From RYN-230 sp963841695 (lineage in GTDB: Bacteria > Actinomycetota > Actinomycetes > Streptosporangiales > Streptosporangiaceae), in NCBI GenBank assembly GCA_963841695.1, contig CAWJDQ010000003.1, positions 372,001 to 436,000 of the forward strand: DNA of 64,000 bases, written 5' to 3'. Each line of letters starts with the position of its first letter. Position 1 is the first letter of the stretch. The translations under genes and the position numbers were made by a program. The notes beneath the pieces were generated by a model. The model was not told the DNA's origin. It did not search any database and worked only from the letters and a program-made list of their open reading frames with translations. Below, piece after piece: positions 28,327-37,091 of the stretch.

Positions 28327-30204
28327 TCACGGCTTGTCTGCGGTTATGGCCGCCGGGATCCAGACCCGCATGGGCCCGCCGTCCCGGTTGTCCCACTGGA
28401 AGTAGGGGAGGGCGGTGACGGTGACGGCGTCCGCCGCGGTGGCCGCCGCCGCCTCGACCAGGACCGTCTCGCCGACCCCGGGCCGGGTAGCGGCGGTGCC
28501 GCGGAGCTCGCCGGGGATGAGGGCGAGGTCGGCCAGGTCCGTCCCGGCAGGCTGGTCAGCCTGCTCGAGGCAGTAGACGAGCGGGCCCCGCTCGATCGCG
28601 GTACAGCCGCGGACCGCGTCCACCCGCGGGTCGGGGTAGGTCAGCCGCGGCGAGGTGTCGAGCTGGAAGCGGAGCACGTCACCCGGGTGCCACCGGCGGC
28701 GCAGGACGAGGTAACCCGGTTCGGGATGGCCCGGAGCGAGGTCCTCGTTGAGGAGCAAAGCGGGCGGCGCGCTCCACGCCGGGACGCGCAGGGCCAGCCC
28801 GCAGTCCTGCGGCGGGGCGCCCGTGACCCGCACCTCCACCCCGCCGGACCAGGGATAGTCAGTGATCATCTCGACCGTCAGGACGCCGCCGGCCAGCGGG
28901 GCGCTGAGGGTCGCGCCGGTGAACTGGTGCAGGTACAGCGCGCCAGCGCTGGTGGTGGCCAGGTAGTGCTGGAGCGAGGCCATCGTGCGCATGATGTTCG
29001 GCGGGCAGCACGCGCAGCTGAACCACTCCCGGCGGCGGCCCGGGTCGTCCTTCTCGAAGTGGTCCGGGCGGCGCTGCAGCGGGTTGACGTAGAAGAACCG
29101 CGTCCCGTCGGTGGCCGTGGACGCGGCGAAGCCGTTATACAGGACGCGCTCCATCAGGTCGGCGTACGCGCTGTCGCCGGTGGCCAGCAGCAGCCGCCAG
29201 GCCCACTGGAAGCTGGCGATGGCCGCGCACGTCTCGTTGTAGGCCCGGTCCGGGGGCAGCTCGAAACGGTCCCCGAAGCTCTCGCCCTCGTGCCGGGACC
29301 CGTTCCCGCCGGTGAGGTAGGTCTTGGCCGCCACCATGTCGGCCCACCGGGCCAGCGACGTCTGGAGCAGCTCCGCGTCGCCGGTCTCCGCGGCCACGTC
29401 CGCGACGCCGGCCTCCAGGTACAGGGCGCGGACCACGTGCCCCACCTCGGTCGTGGTCTGCCGGACCGGCTCGTGATCCTGCAGGTAACGGCGGCCGAAG
29501 CCGGAGTCCCCGATCAGCCCGTGGCCCCGCTGCTCGATGAACTGGCCGGCCAGCCGCAGGTACGGTTCGTGCCCGGTCTCGCGGTAGAGCTCCGCGAGGG
29601 CGGTCTCCACGACCGGGTGGCCGTCGATGCCCGCCTCCCGGCCGAGGAAGTGGTCCACCAGGTGGTCCGCGAACCGCCGGGCCACCCGGAGCAGGCTGGG
29701 GTCTCCCGCGCCGCGCTGGCAGGCGATAGCCGCCTGGATCAGGTGGCCAGCGCAGTACAGCTCATGACTCGAGGCCAGGAAGCTGTACCGGGGCCGGCCG
29801 GTCACCTGCATATAGGAGTTCAGGTAGCCGTCCGGCTGCTGGGCCTTTTCCAGCAGCGCGGTGGCCTCGGCCAGGAAGCTGGCCAGCTCCTGGTCGGCGG
29901 TCCGGCCCAGTTCCCAGCCGACCGCCTCCAGCACCTTGTAGAGGTCGGAGTCCATGAACACCGGGCCCCGGTATCCGTCCGTGCCCCCGGCGATGGCCAG
30001 GCGGAGGTTGGCGAGGTTGCCCGCCGCCTCGAGCTGGCGCAGGGCCAGCGGCAGGCTGGCCGCGGCGTTGCGTTGCTGCCAGTCGTGCAGCAGGCCGCGG
30101 TCCAGCCGGACGTCCTGGCCGCCGAGCGGCTGGTGCGCGACCGCGGCGCCAGGGCTGGGCGCGGCGGGCCCGCGGGCGGGGGGAAAATCATCGACGCTCG
30201 ACAC
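28327..30204 (-). CDS. GH127 beta-L-arabinofuranosidase
   Basis: About 625 residues of the GH127 (DUF1680) family, which releases L-arabinose from beta-linked arabinofuranosides by a cysteine-nucleophile, zinc-dependent mechanism. The metal/nucleophile cluster reads EWFSCACCPPNIMR. TGGNGSRHEGESFG and NETCAAIASFQW are also conserved. There is no signal peptide, so it acts in the cytoplasm on imported oligosaccharides. GTG 30204 is preferred (GGGAGG about 14 bases upstream). The frame also runs further upstream to 30300. Heads the importer transcript and diverges from a LacI gene. Confidence 0.9.
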   Translation of the reverse strand: MSSVDDFPPARGPAAPSPGAAVAHQPLGGQDVRLDRGLLHDWQQRNAAASLPLALRQLEAAGNLANLRLAIAGGTDGYRGPVFMDSDLYKVLEAVGWELGRTADQELASFLAEATALLEKAQQPDGYLNSYMQVTGRPRYSFLASSHELYCAGHLIQAAIACQRGAGDPSLLRVARRFADHLVDHFLGREAGIDGHPVVETALAELYRETGHEPYLRLAGQFIEQRGHGLIGDSGFGRRYLQDHEPVRQTTTEVGHVVRALYLEAGVADVAAETGDAELLQTSLARWADMVAAKTYLTGGNGSRHEGESFGDRFELPPDRAYNETCAAIASFQWAWRLLLATGDSAYADLMERVLYNGFAASTATDGTRFFYVNPLQRRPDHFEKDDPGRRREWFSCACCPPNIMRTMASLQHYLATTSAGALYLHQFTGATLSAPLAGGVLTVEMITDYPWSGGVEVRVTGAPPQDCGLALRVPAWSAPPALLLNEDLAPGHPEPGYLVLRRRWHPGDVLRFQLDTSPRLTYPDPRVDAVRGCTAIERGPLVYCLEQADQPAGTDLADLALIPGELRGTAATRPGVGETVLVEAAAATAADAVTVTALPYFQWDNRDGGPMRVWIPAAITADKP

Positions 30205-30361
30205 GTGGGCTGCTCCACCTCCCGGGACGGGGCGACCGGGCACCCGGACGGCCACCGGCCCGGCGTGACCCGCCGGGCCGGCTGCCGTGTGCAGGATCAC
30301 ACCGCTAAGGAATAGGTTTTCCCTAGCAAGGTAGGAGTCGTACTCACGGGCGTCAAGCCTG

Positions 30362-30386
30362 TATAGTCCCGTTTTGGTTACGTATC
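30362..30386 (+). promoter_or_regulatory. Candidate promoter -10 and LacI-type operator
   Basis: TATAGT at 30362-30367 is a good -10. Downstream, GTTACGTATC (30377-30386) is an imperfect palindrome around a central CG, the layout of LacI-family operators, and it would cover the transcription start. It lies in the divergent spacer between GH127 and the first LacI gene. The -35 is not clear. Confidence 0.4.
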
Positions 30387-30424
30387 ACGGCGGGTGCTGC
30401 CGTGCAGGATGACGGAGCAACCCT

Positions 30425-31579
30425 TTGCCTCCTCCCGAACCGCCGCCCGGCCCGGAGGCCGAGGCCAGGCCAGGAACGCGCCGCGGGCCAGCGGCCCGCG
30501 CGGCGGCGGACGCCCGCGCCCCGGCGGACCCCCGCGCCCCGGCGGATGCGGGTCCCGGGCCGGACGCGCGCACCCGGCGGGTGACGATCCGGGACGTCGC
30601 GGCGCGGGCGGGGGTCTCCATCGGGACCGCGTCCAAGGCCCTCAACGGCCAGGGCAAACTGCGGGCCGAGACCAGGGACCGGGTGGCGGACGCCGCCCGC
30701 GAGCTCGGCTTCGCCCCCAACCAGCTGGCCCGCGGCCTGCTCGCCGGGCGGACCTACACGGTCGGCGTGATCACCACGGACAGTTTCGGCCGGTTCAGCA
30801 TCCCGGTCATGCTGGGCGCCGAGGACGCCCTCGGGGCCGGCCAGATCTCGGTGTTCATGTGTGACACGAGGGACGACCCGGACCGGGAGCGGCAGTACCT
30901 GGACATGCTGCTGTCCCGCCGGGTGGACGGCCTGATCGTGGCCGGGCGGCGGATCGAGCCGCGGCCCAGCATCGGCCTGGGCCTGGGCATCCCCGTCGTG
31001 TACGCGATGACCCAGTCCATGGACAGCGACGAGCCCGCGATCCTGCCCGACGACACCGGCGGCGGGCGCCTGGCGGCCGAGCACTTGCTGGGCCTGGGGC
31101 GCCGGCGGTTCGGCCACATCACCGGCCCGGAGCGGTTCCTCGCGGCCCGGAAGCGGGCGCGGGGCTTCTGCGACGGCCTGGCCGGCGCGGGCCTGGACTT
31201 CAGCGCCCACGACGTGCTGTACGGGGAGTGGAGCGAGGCCTGGGGACGGGAGGCGGCCCGGGTCGTCCTGGGTTCCCCGTCCGGGGTCGAGGCGATCTTC
31301 TGCGGCAGCGACCAGATCGCCCGGGGCGTCTCCGACACCCTGCGGCTGCTCGGCTGCCGGGTCCCCGAGGACATCGCCCTGGTCGGCTTCGACAACTGGA
31401 GCCCGATGGTGCTCGGCGCCGATCCCCCGCTGACGAGCGTGGACATGTGCCTGGAAGACATCGGCCGGGTGGCCGCGGAACACCTGCTGCTGGCCATCAA
31501 CGGCGAGCCCACGCACGGCCCGCACTCCGTGCCCTGCCGGCTGGTCGAGCGGGGCTCGACCGGCGCCGGGGCGTCATGA
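30425..31579 (+). CDS. LacI-family transcriptional regulator (first of three)
   Basis: 384 residues. An unusual 50-residue Pro/Ala/Arg tail precedes the HTH (VTIRDVAARAGVSIGTASKALNGQGKLR). The periplasmic-binding-like effector domain ends with VPEDIALVGFDNWSPMV. TTG 30425 is used if the tail is real; GTG 30581 at the HTH itself is the alternative. It is divergent from GH127 and the importer, which it probably controls together with the araBDA genes. Confidence 0.88.
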   Translation: MPPPEPPPGPEAEARPGTRRGPAARAAADARAPADPRAPADAGPGPDARTRRVTIRDVAARAGVSIGTASKALNGQGKLRAETRDRVADAARELGFAPNQLARGLLAGRTYTVGVITTDSFGRFSIPVMLGAEDALGAGQISVFMCDTRDDPDRERQYLDMLLSRRVDGLIVAGRRIEPRPSIGLGLGIPVVYAMTQSMDSDEPAILPDDTGGGRLAAEHLLGLGRRRFGHITGPERFLAARKRARGFCDGLAGAGLDFSAHDVLYGEWSEAWGREAARVVLGSPSGVEAIFCGSDQIARGVSDTLRLLGCRVPEDIALVGFDNWSPMVLGADPPLTSVDMCLEDIGRVAAEHLLLAINGEPTHGPHSVPCRLVERGSTGAGAS

Positions 31580-31659
31580 GCGGCCCGGGCCGGGCCCCGC
31601 CCCGGGCCGCCGGTGCGCCCGCGGCCCCGCCCGGCCCCGCGCCCGGCCTGGCAGCCAGC

Positions 31660-31689
31660 TTGACCTGCGGCGATGTTAGCGGTCACAAT
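31660..31689 (+). promoter_or_regulatory. Promoter with a LacI-type operator between -35 and -10
   Basis: TTGACC (31660-31665) and CACAAT (31684-31689) make a plausible -35/-10 pair with an 18-base spacer. GTTAGCGGTCAC (31675-31686) lies inside the spacer and nearly matches the site at 33108-33119 in araB (11 of 12). A leader of about 300 bases would precede the second LacI gene. The rest of 31580-31993 holds no gene. Confidence 0.5.
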
Positions 31690-31993
31690 CCCACCGGGCA
31701 GGGAACCGGATTCCGCATACTTGTATCTAGCAAGTGGGTACACAAGGTGTTATCTGTGGCTATTGAGTCTGGCCAGGGACGAATACGGTAGGGCGGGACA
31801 GAGTCCGGCCCGGCGCCACGCCGGGCCGTCGCCACGCCGGGGCGGCAGACGGCCCCGGGGTGGTGAGCACGCGGGCGGTGCGCGGGCAGCGCCCGGACAA
31901 CAGAACAGCACGCAGAACTGGCCGGCGGAATCCGGACGGGTCGAGGCAGCGGCGCCCCGGACGGCGGGACGAGACGGCGGAAGGAGGCGGTAC

Positions 31994-33016
31994 GTGGCAC
32001 TAGCCGATCGCGGGCGCAACCGCCCGCCGGTCATGACCGACGTCGCCCAGCTGGCCGGCGTTTCCCATCAGACCGTGTCCCGGGTCCTGAACGACCATCC
32101 CAACGTCCGTCCGCAGACCAGGGAGCTGGTGCTGGCCGCGATCAGCGAGCTCGGCTACCGGCCGAACGCCGCGGCCCGGACCCTGGTCACCCGGCGCACC
32201 CACACCCTCGGCGTGATCAGCTTCGACACCACCCTGTACGGGCCGGCCTCCATGCTGTACGGCATTGAGCGGGCCGCCCAGGACACCTACTTCGTGTCCA
32301 TCGCCAGCACCCCGACCCTGGACCGGCGCTCGGTGCTGGACGCGGTGGAGCGTTTCGTCGGGCAGGGCGTGGAGGGAATCATCGTCATCACCGCGCAGAT
32401 CTCCGCGGTGGAGGCGCTGGCCGACTGCCCGTCGGACATCCCGCTCGTCGCGGTGGGCTGCCGGACGGCCATGCCGCTGCACTCGGTCGCCGTGGACAAC
32501 GCCGCGGGAGCCGCGCTGGCCACCCGGCACCTGCTGGGCCTGGGCCACCGGACCGTGCACCACCTGAGCGGACCGCCCTCCTGGCTCGACGCCGAGGCGA
32601 GGGTGGAGGGGTGGCGGCAGGCGCTGCGCGAGGCGGGGGCCGCCGAGCCGGACCTGGTCGCCGGCGACTGGTCCGCGGCCTCCGGGTACGAGATCGGCCA
32701 GCAGATCGCCCGGGACGACCGCGTGACCGCGGTCCTCTGCGCCAACGACCACATGGCGCTGGGGCTGCTCCGCGCCCTGGCAGAACAGGGGCGGCGGGTC
32801 CCCGAAGACATCAGCGTGGTCGGGTTCGACGATATCCCCGAGGCCGCCTACTTCTTCCCCCCACTGACCACGGTGCGGCAGGATTTCGGCGAGCTGGGCC
32901 GGCGGGCGCTGGACTCGCTGGTCGGGCTGATCTTCGATCGTGACGCCGCCCCGCCCGCCGAGCCGGTCATCCCCGAGTTCGTGGTCCGGTCCAGCGCCGC
33001 ACCCCCCGCGACCTGA
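31994..33016 (+). CDS. LacI-family transcriptional regulator (second), probable arabinose-operon regulator
   Basis: 340 residues. HTH: VMTDVAQLAGVSHQTVSRVLNDHPNV; hinge RPNAAARTLV; effector domain with LCANDHMALGLLRAL and VPEDISVVGFDDIPEAAYF. GTG 31994 follows AAGGAGG (31981-31987). It lies directly upstream of araB, with a shared operator-like sequence before this gene and at the araB start, so control of araBDA and its own gene is inferred. Confidence 0.9.
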   Translation: MALADRGRNRPPVMTDVAQLAGVSHQTVSRVLNDHPNVRPQTRELVLAAISELGYRPNAAARTLVTRRTHTLGVISFDTTLYGPASMLYGIERAAQDTYFVSIASTPTLDRRSVLDAVERFVGQGVEGIIVITAQISAVEALADCPSDIPLVAVGCRTAMPLHSVAVDNAAGAALATRHLLGLGHRTVHHLSGPPSWLDAEARVEGWRQALREAGAAEPDLVAGDWSAASGYEIGQQIARDDRVTAVLCANDHMALGLLRALAEQGRRVPEDISVVGFDDIPEAAYFFPPLTTVRQDFGELGRRALDSLVGLIFDRDAAPPAEPVIPEFVVRSSAAPPAT

Positions 33017-33101
33017 CCGGGCCGCGGCAGGCCTCCCCCGGGCAGGCTCCCGGCGGGACATCCCCCAGCTAAACAGGCCGAGCAGGCAGAACAGGACAAT
33101 G

Positions 33102-34883
33102 ATGACTGTTAGCGCTCACGACAGTGACGACGGGCCCGGCGGCCACCAGGCGGGCTACGTCGTCGGAGTGGACTTCGGCACGCTGTCCGGCCGCGCCGTG
33201 GTGGTGCGGGTCAGCGACGGCGCCGAGGTCGGTACCGAGGTCTGCCCCTACCGGCACGCGGTCATGGACAGCACGCTGGCCGCGACCGGCGAGCCGCTGC
33301 CGCCGGACTGGGCCCTGCAGGACCCGGAGGATTACCGGGACGTGCTGCGCGAGGCGGTGCCCGCCGCGGTGCGGGCGGCCGGCATCGACCCGGCCCAGGT
33401 GATCGGCATCGGCACCGACTTCACCGCCTGCACCGTGCTGCCTGCCCGGCGCGACGGCACCCCGCTGTGCCAGGTGGCCGGGCTGGAGGGCCGCCCGCAC
33501 GCGTACCCCAAGCTGTGGAAGCACCACGCGGCCCAGCCCCAGGCGGACCGGATCAACGCGCTGGCCCACGAGCGGGGCGAGCCGTGGATCGGCCGGTACG
33601 GCGGCAAGATCTCGTCGGAGTGGCAGTTCGCCAAGGGCCTGCAGCTGCTGGAGGAGGATCCGGACATCTACCAGCAGGCCGACCGCTGGATCGAGGCGGC
33701 CGACTGGATCATCTGGCAGCTCTGCGGGGCGGAGACCCGCAACGCCTGCACCGCCGGTTACAAGGGCATCTACCAGGACGGCCACTACCCCTCGGCGGAC
33801 TTCCTCGGCGCGCTGAACCCGGCGTTCGCCAGCTTCGCCGAGGACAAGCTGGCCCACCCGGTGTCGGCGCTGGGCACCCGGGCGGGCGGGCTGACCGCCG
33901 AGGCGGCCGGCTGGACGGGGCTGCCCGAGGGCATCGCCGTGGCCGTGGGCAACGTGGACGCGCACGTGACCCCGCCCGCGGCCAACGCCATCGGGCCTGG
34001 TCAGATGGTGGCCATCATGGGTACCTCGACGTGTCACGTGATGAGCTCGGAGACGCTGGCCGAAGTGCCCGGCATGTGCGGGGTGGTGGACGGCGGCATC
34101 GTGGCCGGCCGGTACGGCTACGAGGCCGGGCAGAGCGGGGTGGGGGACATCTTCGCCTGGTTCCTCGATCACGCGGTCCCGGCCAGCTACCGGGACGAGG
34201 CCGACCGGCGCGGCCTGTCCCTGTTCGAGCTGCTGTCGGCGGACGCCGCCAGCCAGCCGACCGGCGCGCACGGGCTGATCGCCCTGGACTGGCTCAACGG
34301 GAACCGCTCGGTGCTGGTCGACGTCCAGCTGTCCGGCCTCATCGTGGGCCTGACCCTGGCCACCCGGCCGCCCGACATCTACCGCGCCCTGGTGGAATCG
34401 ACCGCTTTCGGCACCCGGGTGATCGTCGACGCGTTCTCCTCGTCCGGGGCGGAGGTCACCGAGTTCGTGGTGGCCGGCGGCCTGCTCAAGGACCCGTTCG
34501 TGATGCAGGTCTACGCGGACGTGCTGCGGCGGCCGCTCAGCGTCATCTCGTCCGGCCAGGGCTCCGCGCTCGGCTCGGCCATCCACGCCGCGGTGGCGGC
34601 GGAGGCCTATCCGGACGTGCCTGCCGCCGCCGCGGCCATGGGCGGCAAGCAGGACGCGGTGTACACGCCCCGCCCGGCCAGCGCCGACGTCTACGACGAC
34701 CTGTACGCCGAGTACGTGCGGCTGCACGACTACTTCGGCCGCGGTCCCAACGAGGTCATGCACCGGCTGCGGGCGCTGCGCGACCGCGTGCTCGCCACCG
34801 GGCCCGGCCATGCTGCCGGGCCCGGCCATGCTGCCGGGCCCGGCCATGAGGAGACCTCGAGCCCGGAGGGCAGCCAGCGATGA
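33102..34883 (+). CDS. araB: L-ribulokinase
   Basis: Phosphorylates L-ribulose to L-ribulose-5-phosphate. FGGY-kinase fold with ribulokinase signatures VGVDFGTLSGRA, GIGTDFTACTVLPA, GYKGIYQDGHYP, MGTSTCHVMSSE and AGGLLKDPFVMQ. About 593 residues, slightly longer than usual because of a C-terminal GPGHAA repeat tail. ATG 33102 is chosen for AGGA at 5-base spacing; ATG 33099 is also in frame. A LacI-type operator covers codons 3-6. The stop overlaps the araD ATG. Confidence 0.93.
   Translation: MTVSAHDSDDGPGGHQAGYVVGVDFGTLSGRAVVVRVSDGAEVGTEVCPYRHAVMDSTLAATGEPLPPDWALQDPEDYRDVLREAVPAAVRAAGIDPAQVIGIGTDFTACTVLPARRDGTPLCQVAGLEGRPHAYPKLWKHHAAQPQADRINALAHERGEPWIGRYGGKISSEWQFAKGLQLLEEDPDIYQQADRWIEAADWIIWQLCGAETRNACTAGYKGIYQDGHYPSADFLGALNPAFASFAEDKLAHPVSALGTRAGGLTAEAAGWTGLPEGIAVAVGNVDAHVTPPAANAIGPGQMVAIMGTSTCHVMSSETLAEVPGMCGVVDGGIVAGRYGYEAGQSGVGDIFAWFLDHAVPASYRDEADRRGLSLFELLSADAASQPTGAHGLIALDWLNGNRSVLVDVQLSGLIVGLTLATRPPDIYRALVESTAFGTRVIVDAFSSSGAEVTEFVVAGGLLKDPFVMQVYADVLRRPLSVISSGQGSALGSAIHAAVAAEAYPDVPAAAAAMGGKQDAVYTPRPASADVYDDLYAEYVRLHDYFGRGPNEVMHRLRALRDRVLATGPGHAAGPGHAAGPGHEETSSPEGSQR
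33108..33119 (+). promoter_or_regulatory. LacI-type operator within the first araB codons
   Basis: GTTAGCGCTCAC is a near-palindrome centred on AGCGCT and differs by one base from the site at 31675-31686. Lying at codons 3-6 of araB it could act as a transcription roadblock or cover an unseen start site. Confidence 0.5.
34800..34848 (+). repeat. 18-bp tandem repeat at the araB 3' end
   Basis: Two full copies and one partial copy of GGGCCCGGCCATGCTGCC, encoding GPGHAA repeats in a disordered C-terminal tail. Copies are identical at the DNA level, suggesting recent expansion by slippage. Confidence 0.85.
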
Positions 34884-35575
34884 CCACCGACCCCGCGGCG
34901 ATCACCCTCGCCCGCGAGCAGGTGTGCGCCCTGCACGCCGCGCTCGTGCAGAACAACCTGATCGCCTGGACCTCGGGCAACATCTCCGCCCGGGTGGCCG
35001 GGGTGGGCCCCGGCGGTGACGACCTGATGGTGATCAAGCCGAGCGGCGTCGCCTACGCCGACCTGACCCCTGAGTCCATGGTCCTGTGCGACCTCGACGG
35101 CAACGCCGTGGACGACGGCTTCAGCCCGTCCAGCGACACCGCGACCCACGCCTACGTCTACCGGCACATGCCTGAGGTGGGCGGGGTGGTGCACACCCAC
35201 TCCACCTACGCCACGGCGTGGGCGGCCCGGGGTGAGGCCGTGCCGTGCGTGATCACGGCGATGGCCGACGAGTTCGGCGGGGAGATCCCGCTCGGGCCGT
35301 TCGCGCTGATCGGCAGCGACGAGATCGGCCGCGGCATCGTGAGCACCCTGACCGGCCACCGCTCCCCCGCCGTGCTGATGCGCAGCCACGGGGTCTTCAC
35401 CATCGGCCGGACCGCGCGGGACGCAGTCAAGGCCGCCGTGATGTGCGAGGACGCTGCCCGCACCGTGCACCTGGCCCGGGCCTACGGCGAGCTCACGCCG
35501 CTGGCGCCGGACCAGGTGGACGCGCTGCACCGGCGGTACACGCAGGAATATGGCCAGCGGCCGAAAGGAATGTGA
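34880..35575 (+). CDS. araD: L-ribulose-5-phosphate 4-epimerase
   Basis: A 231-residue class II aldolase-fold epimerase converting L-ribulose-5-phosphate to D-xylulose-5-phosphate. Substrate loops TSGNISAR and IKPSGVAYADL; zinc ligands HTHSTYATAWA and the downstream MRSHGVFTIG histidine; MADEFGGEIP is family-typical. Coupled by overlap to araB upstream (ATGA) and araA downstream (TGATG). Confidence 0.93.
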   Translation: MTTDPAAITLAREQVCALHAALVQNNLIAWTSGNISARVAGVGPGGDDLMVIKPSGVAYADLTPESMVLCDLDGNAVDDGFSPSSDTATHAYVYRHMPEVGGVVHTHSTYATAWAARGEAVPCVITAMADEFGGEIPLGPFALIGSDEIGRGIVSTLTGHRSPAVLMRSHGVFTIGRTARDAVKAAVMCEDAARTVHLARAYGELTPLAPDQVDALHRRYTQEYGQRPKGM

Positions 35576-36972
35576 TGAGCGAACGCAAGCCGCGTATCGG
35601 GATCCTGGGGATCATGCAGGATCTCTACGACGACATGATCCCGGGCATTGCCCAGCGGCAGGAGGGCTACGCGGCGGAACTCGCGGCCCACCTGGCCGAC
35701 GTCGGCGAGTTCATCCCGAGCAAGCCGATCAAGTACCGGGCGGACGCGGAGCGCGCCATGCGCGAGTTCGAGGCGTCTGACCTCGACGGGCTCATGGTCG
35801 TGATGCTTACCTACGGGCCCGCGATGCGGGTGGCCCGGCTGCTGTCGGAGACTCAGCTCCCGGTACTGCTGGCCAACATCCAGCCCGAGCCGAACGTCAC
35901 CCCGGCCTGGGACATGGACGACATGACCTACAACCAGGGCGTGCACGGCGCCCAGGACACCGCGAACGCGATGGTGCGCGGGGGCAAGCGGTTCGCGGTG
36001 CTCACCGACGACTGGAAGAGTGACTCGTTCCGTGAGGACGTGCGCCGGTGGGCCCGCGCGGCGGCCGCGGTGACCCGGTGGAAGTCGCTGAAGACGGCCA
36101 TCTTCGGCTACGCCATGAACGACATGGGCGACATCCGGGTGGACGAGTCCGCACTGGTCCGGTCGCTCGGCCCGGAAATCCTCGCGGTCGCGCAGGGCGA
36201 CATGTACCGCGGCATGCTGGCCGTCACGGACGCCCAGGCGAACGAGGTCATCGCGTTCGAGGACGAGAACTTCGAGATCGATCCCCGGCTGTCCGCCGAG
36301 GAGCGGGCCGACCACGCCCGGATGCAGGTGGCCATCGAGCAGATCCTGATCGACCGCGGGTTCGGCGCGTACACCGCGCACTTCGACGCGATCGGCGACG
36401 ACGGGCGGTTCAGCCGGCTGCCGCTGGCCGCGGCCTCGTCGCTGATGGCCAAGGGCTTCGGCTACGCGGCCGAGGGCGACGTGCTGACCGCCTGCATGGT
36501 CTACGCCGGGCATCAGCTCATCGGCGACGCGCACTTCACCGAGATGTACGCGATGGACTTCCCGTCGGACTCGATCCTGCAGAGCCACATGGGCGAGGGC
36601 AACTGGAAGGTGGCCCGCGAGGACAAGCCGGTCAAGCTGATCAAGCGGCCGCTGGGGATCGGGCGGCTGGCCGACCCGCCCACGTTCCTGTTCCAGCTGC
36701 AGCCTGGCCCGGCCACGCTGGCCACCCTGGTGTCGCTGGAGGGGACGCGGTTCCGGCTGGTCTGCGCGGAGGGCGAGAACCTGGACAGCCAGGAACTTCC
36801 CGCGCTGGAGATGCCCTACGGCCAGTTCCGGCCGGCGTCGGGCGTCCGGGCCTGCCTGAACGGCTGGCTGGCCGCGGGCGGCCCGCACCACGAGGTGATG
36901 AACCTGGGCCACCACGCGGCGGACTGGAAGGTGTTCTGCCAGCTGGCCGGCATCGAGTTCGTCCAGGTCTGA
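35575..36972 (+). CDS. araA: L-arabinose isomerase (L-fucose/L-arabinose isomerase family)
   Basis: About 465 residues. Converts L-arabinose to L-ribulose. Probable metal ligands are the Glu in GYAAEGDVLTA, the Glu in FTEMYAMDF, the His in LQSHMGEGN and the His in NLGHHAADW, matching the AraA pattern of two Glu and two His. ATG 35575 follows AAAGGA. Order B-D-A with overlapping starts makes a compact catabolic operon. The sequence is of the divergent actinobacterial branch, so the match to classical AraA is at fold and motif level. Confidence 0.88.
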   Translation: MSERKPRIGILGIMQDLYDDMIPGIAQRQEGYAAELAAHLADVGEFIPSKPIKYRADAERAMREFEASDLDGLMVVMLTYGPAMRVARLLSETQLPVLLANIQPEPNVTPAWDMDDMTYNQGVHGAQDTANAMVRGGKRFAVLTDDWKSDSFREDVRRWARAAAAVTRWKSLKTAIFGYAMNDMGDIRVDESALVRSLGPEILAVAQGDMYRGMLAVTDAQANEVIAFEDENFEIDPRLSAEERADHARMQVAIEQILIDRGFGAYTAHFDAIGDDGRFSRLPLAAASSLMAKGFGYAAEGDVLTACMVYAGHQLIGDAHFTEMYAMDFPSDSILQSHMGEGNWKVAREDKPVKLIKRPLGIGRLADPPTFLFQLQPGPATLATLVSLEGTRFRLVCAEGENLDSQELPALEMPYGQFRPASGVRACLNGWLAAGGPHHEVMNLGHHAADWKVFCQLAGIEFVQV

Positions 36973-36980
36973 CCCCCGGG

Positions 36981-37031
36981 CTGCTGGCCGCCTGGGCCCT
37001 GCTGGCCGCCTGGGCCCTGCTGGCCGCTGGG
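36981..37031 (+). repeat. 18-bp tandem repeat downstream of araA
   Basis: Two exact copies and a partial third of CTGCTGGCCGCCTGGGCC immediately after the araA stop. The following bases to 37091 contain only short GC-rich palindromic words (CAGCAGC/GCTGCTG), possibly a weak terminator for the convergent genes. Confidence 0.8.
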
Positions 37032-37091
37032 ACGGGCCCGGTATCGCGTTCCGCCCCAGCGGGCCAGCAGCTTTCGGTCGGCTGGCCCCGG

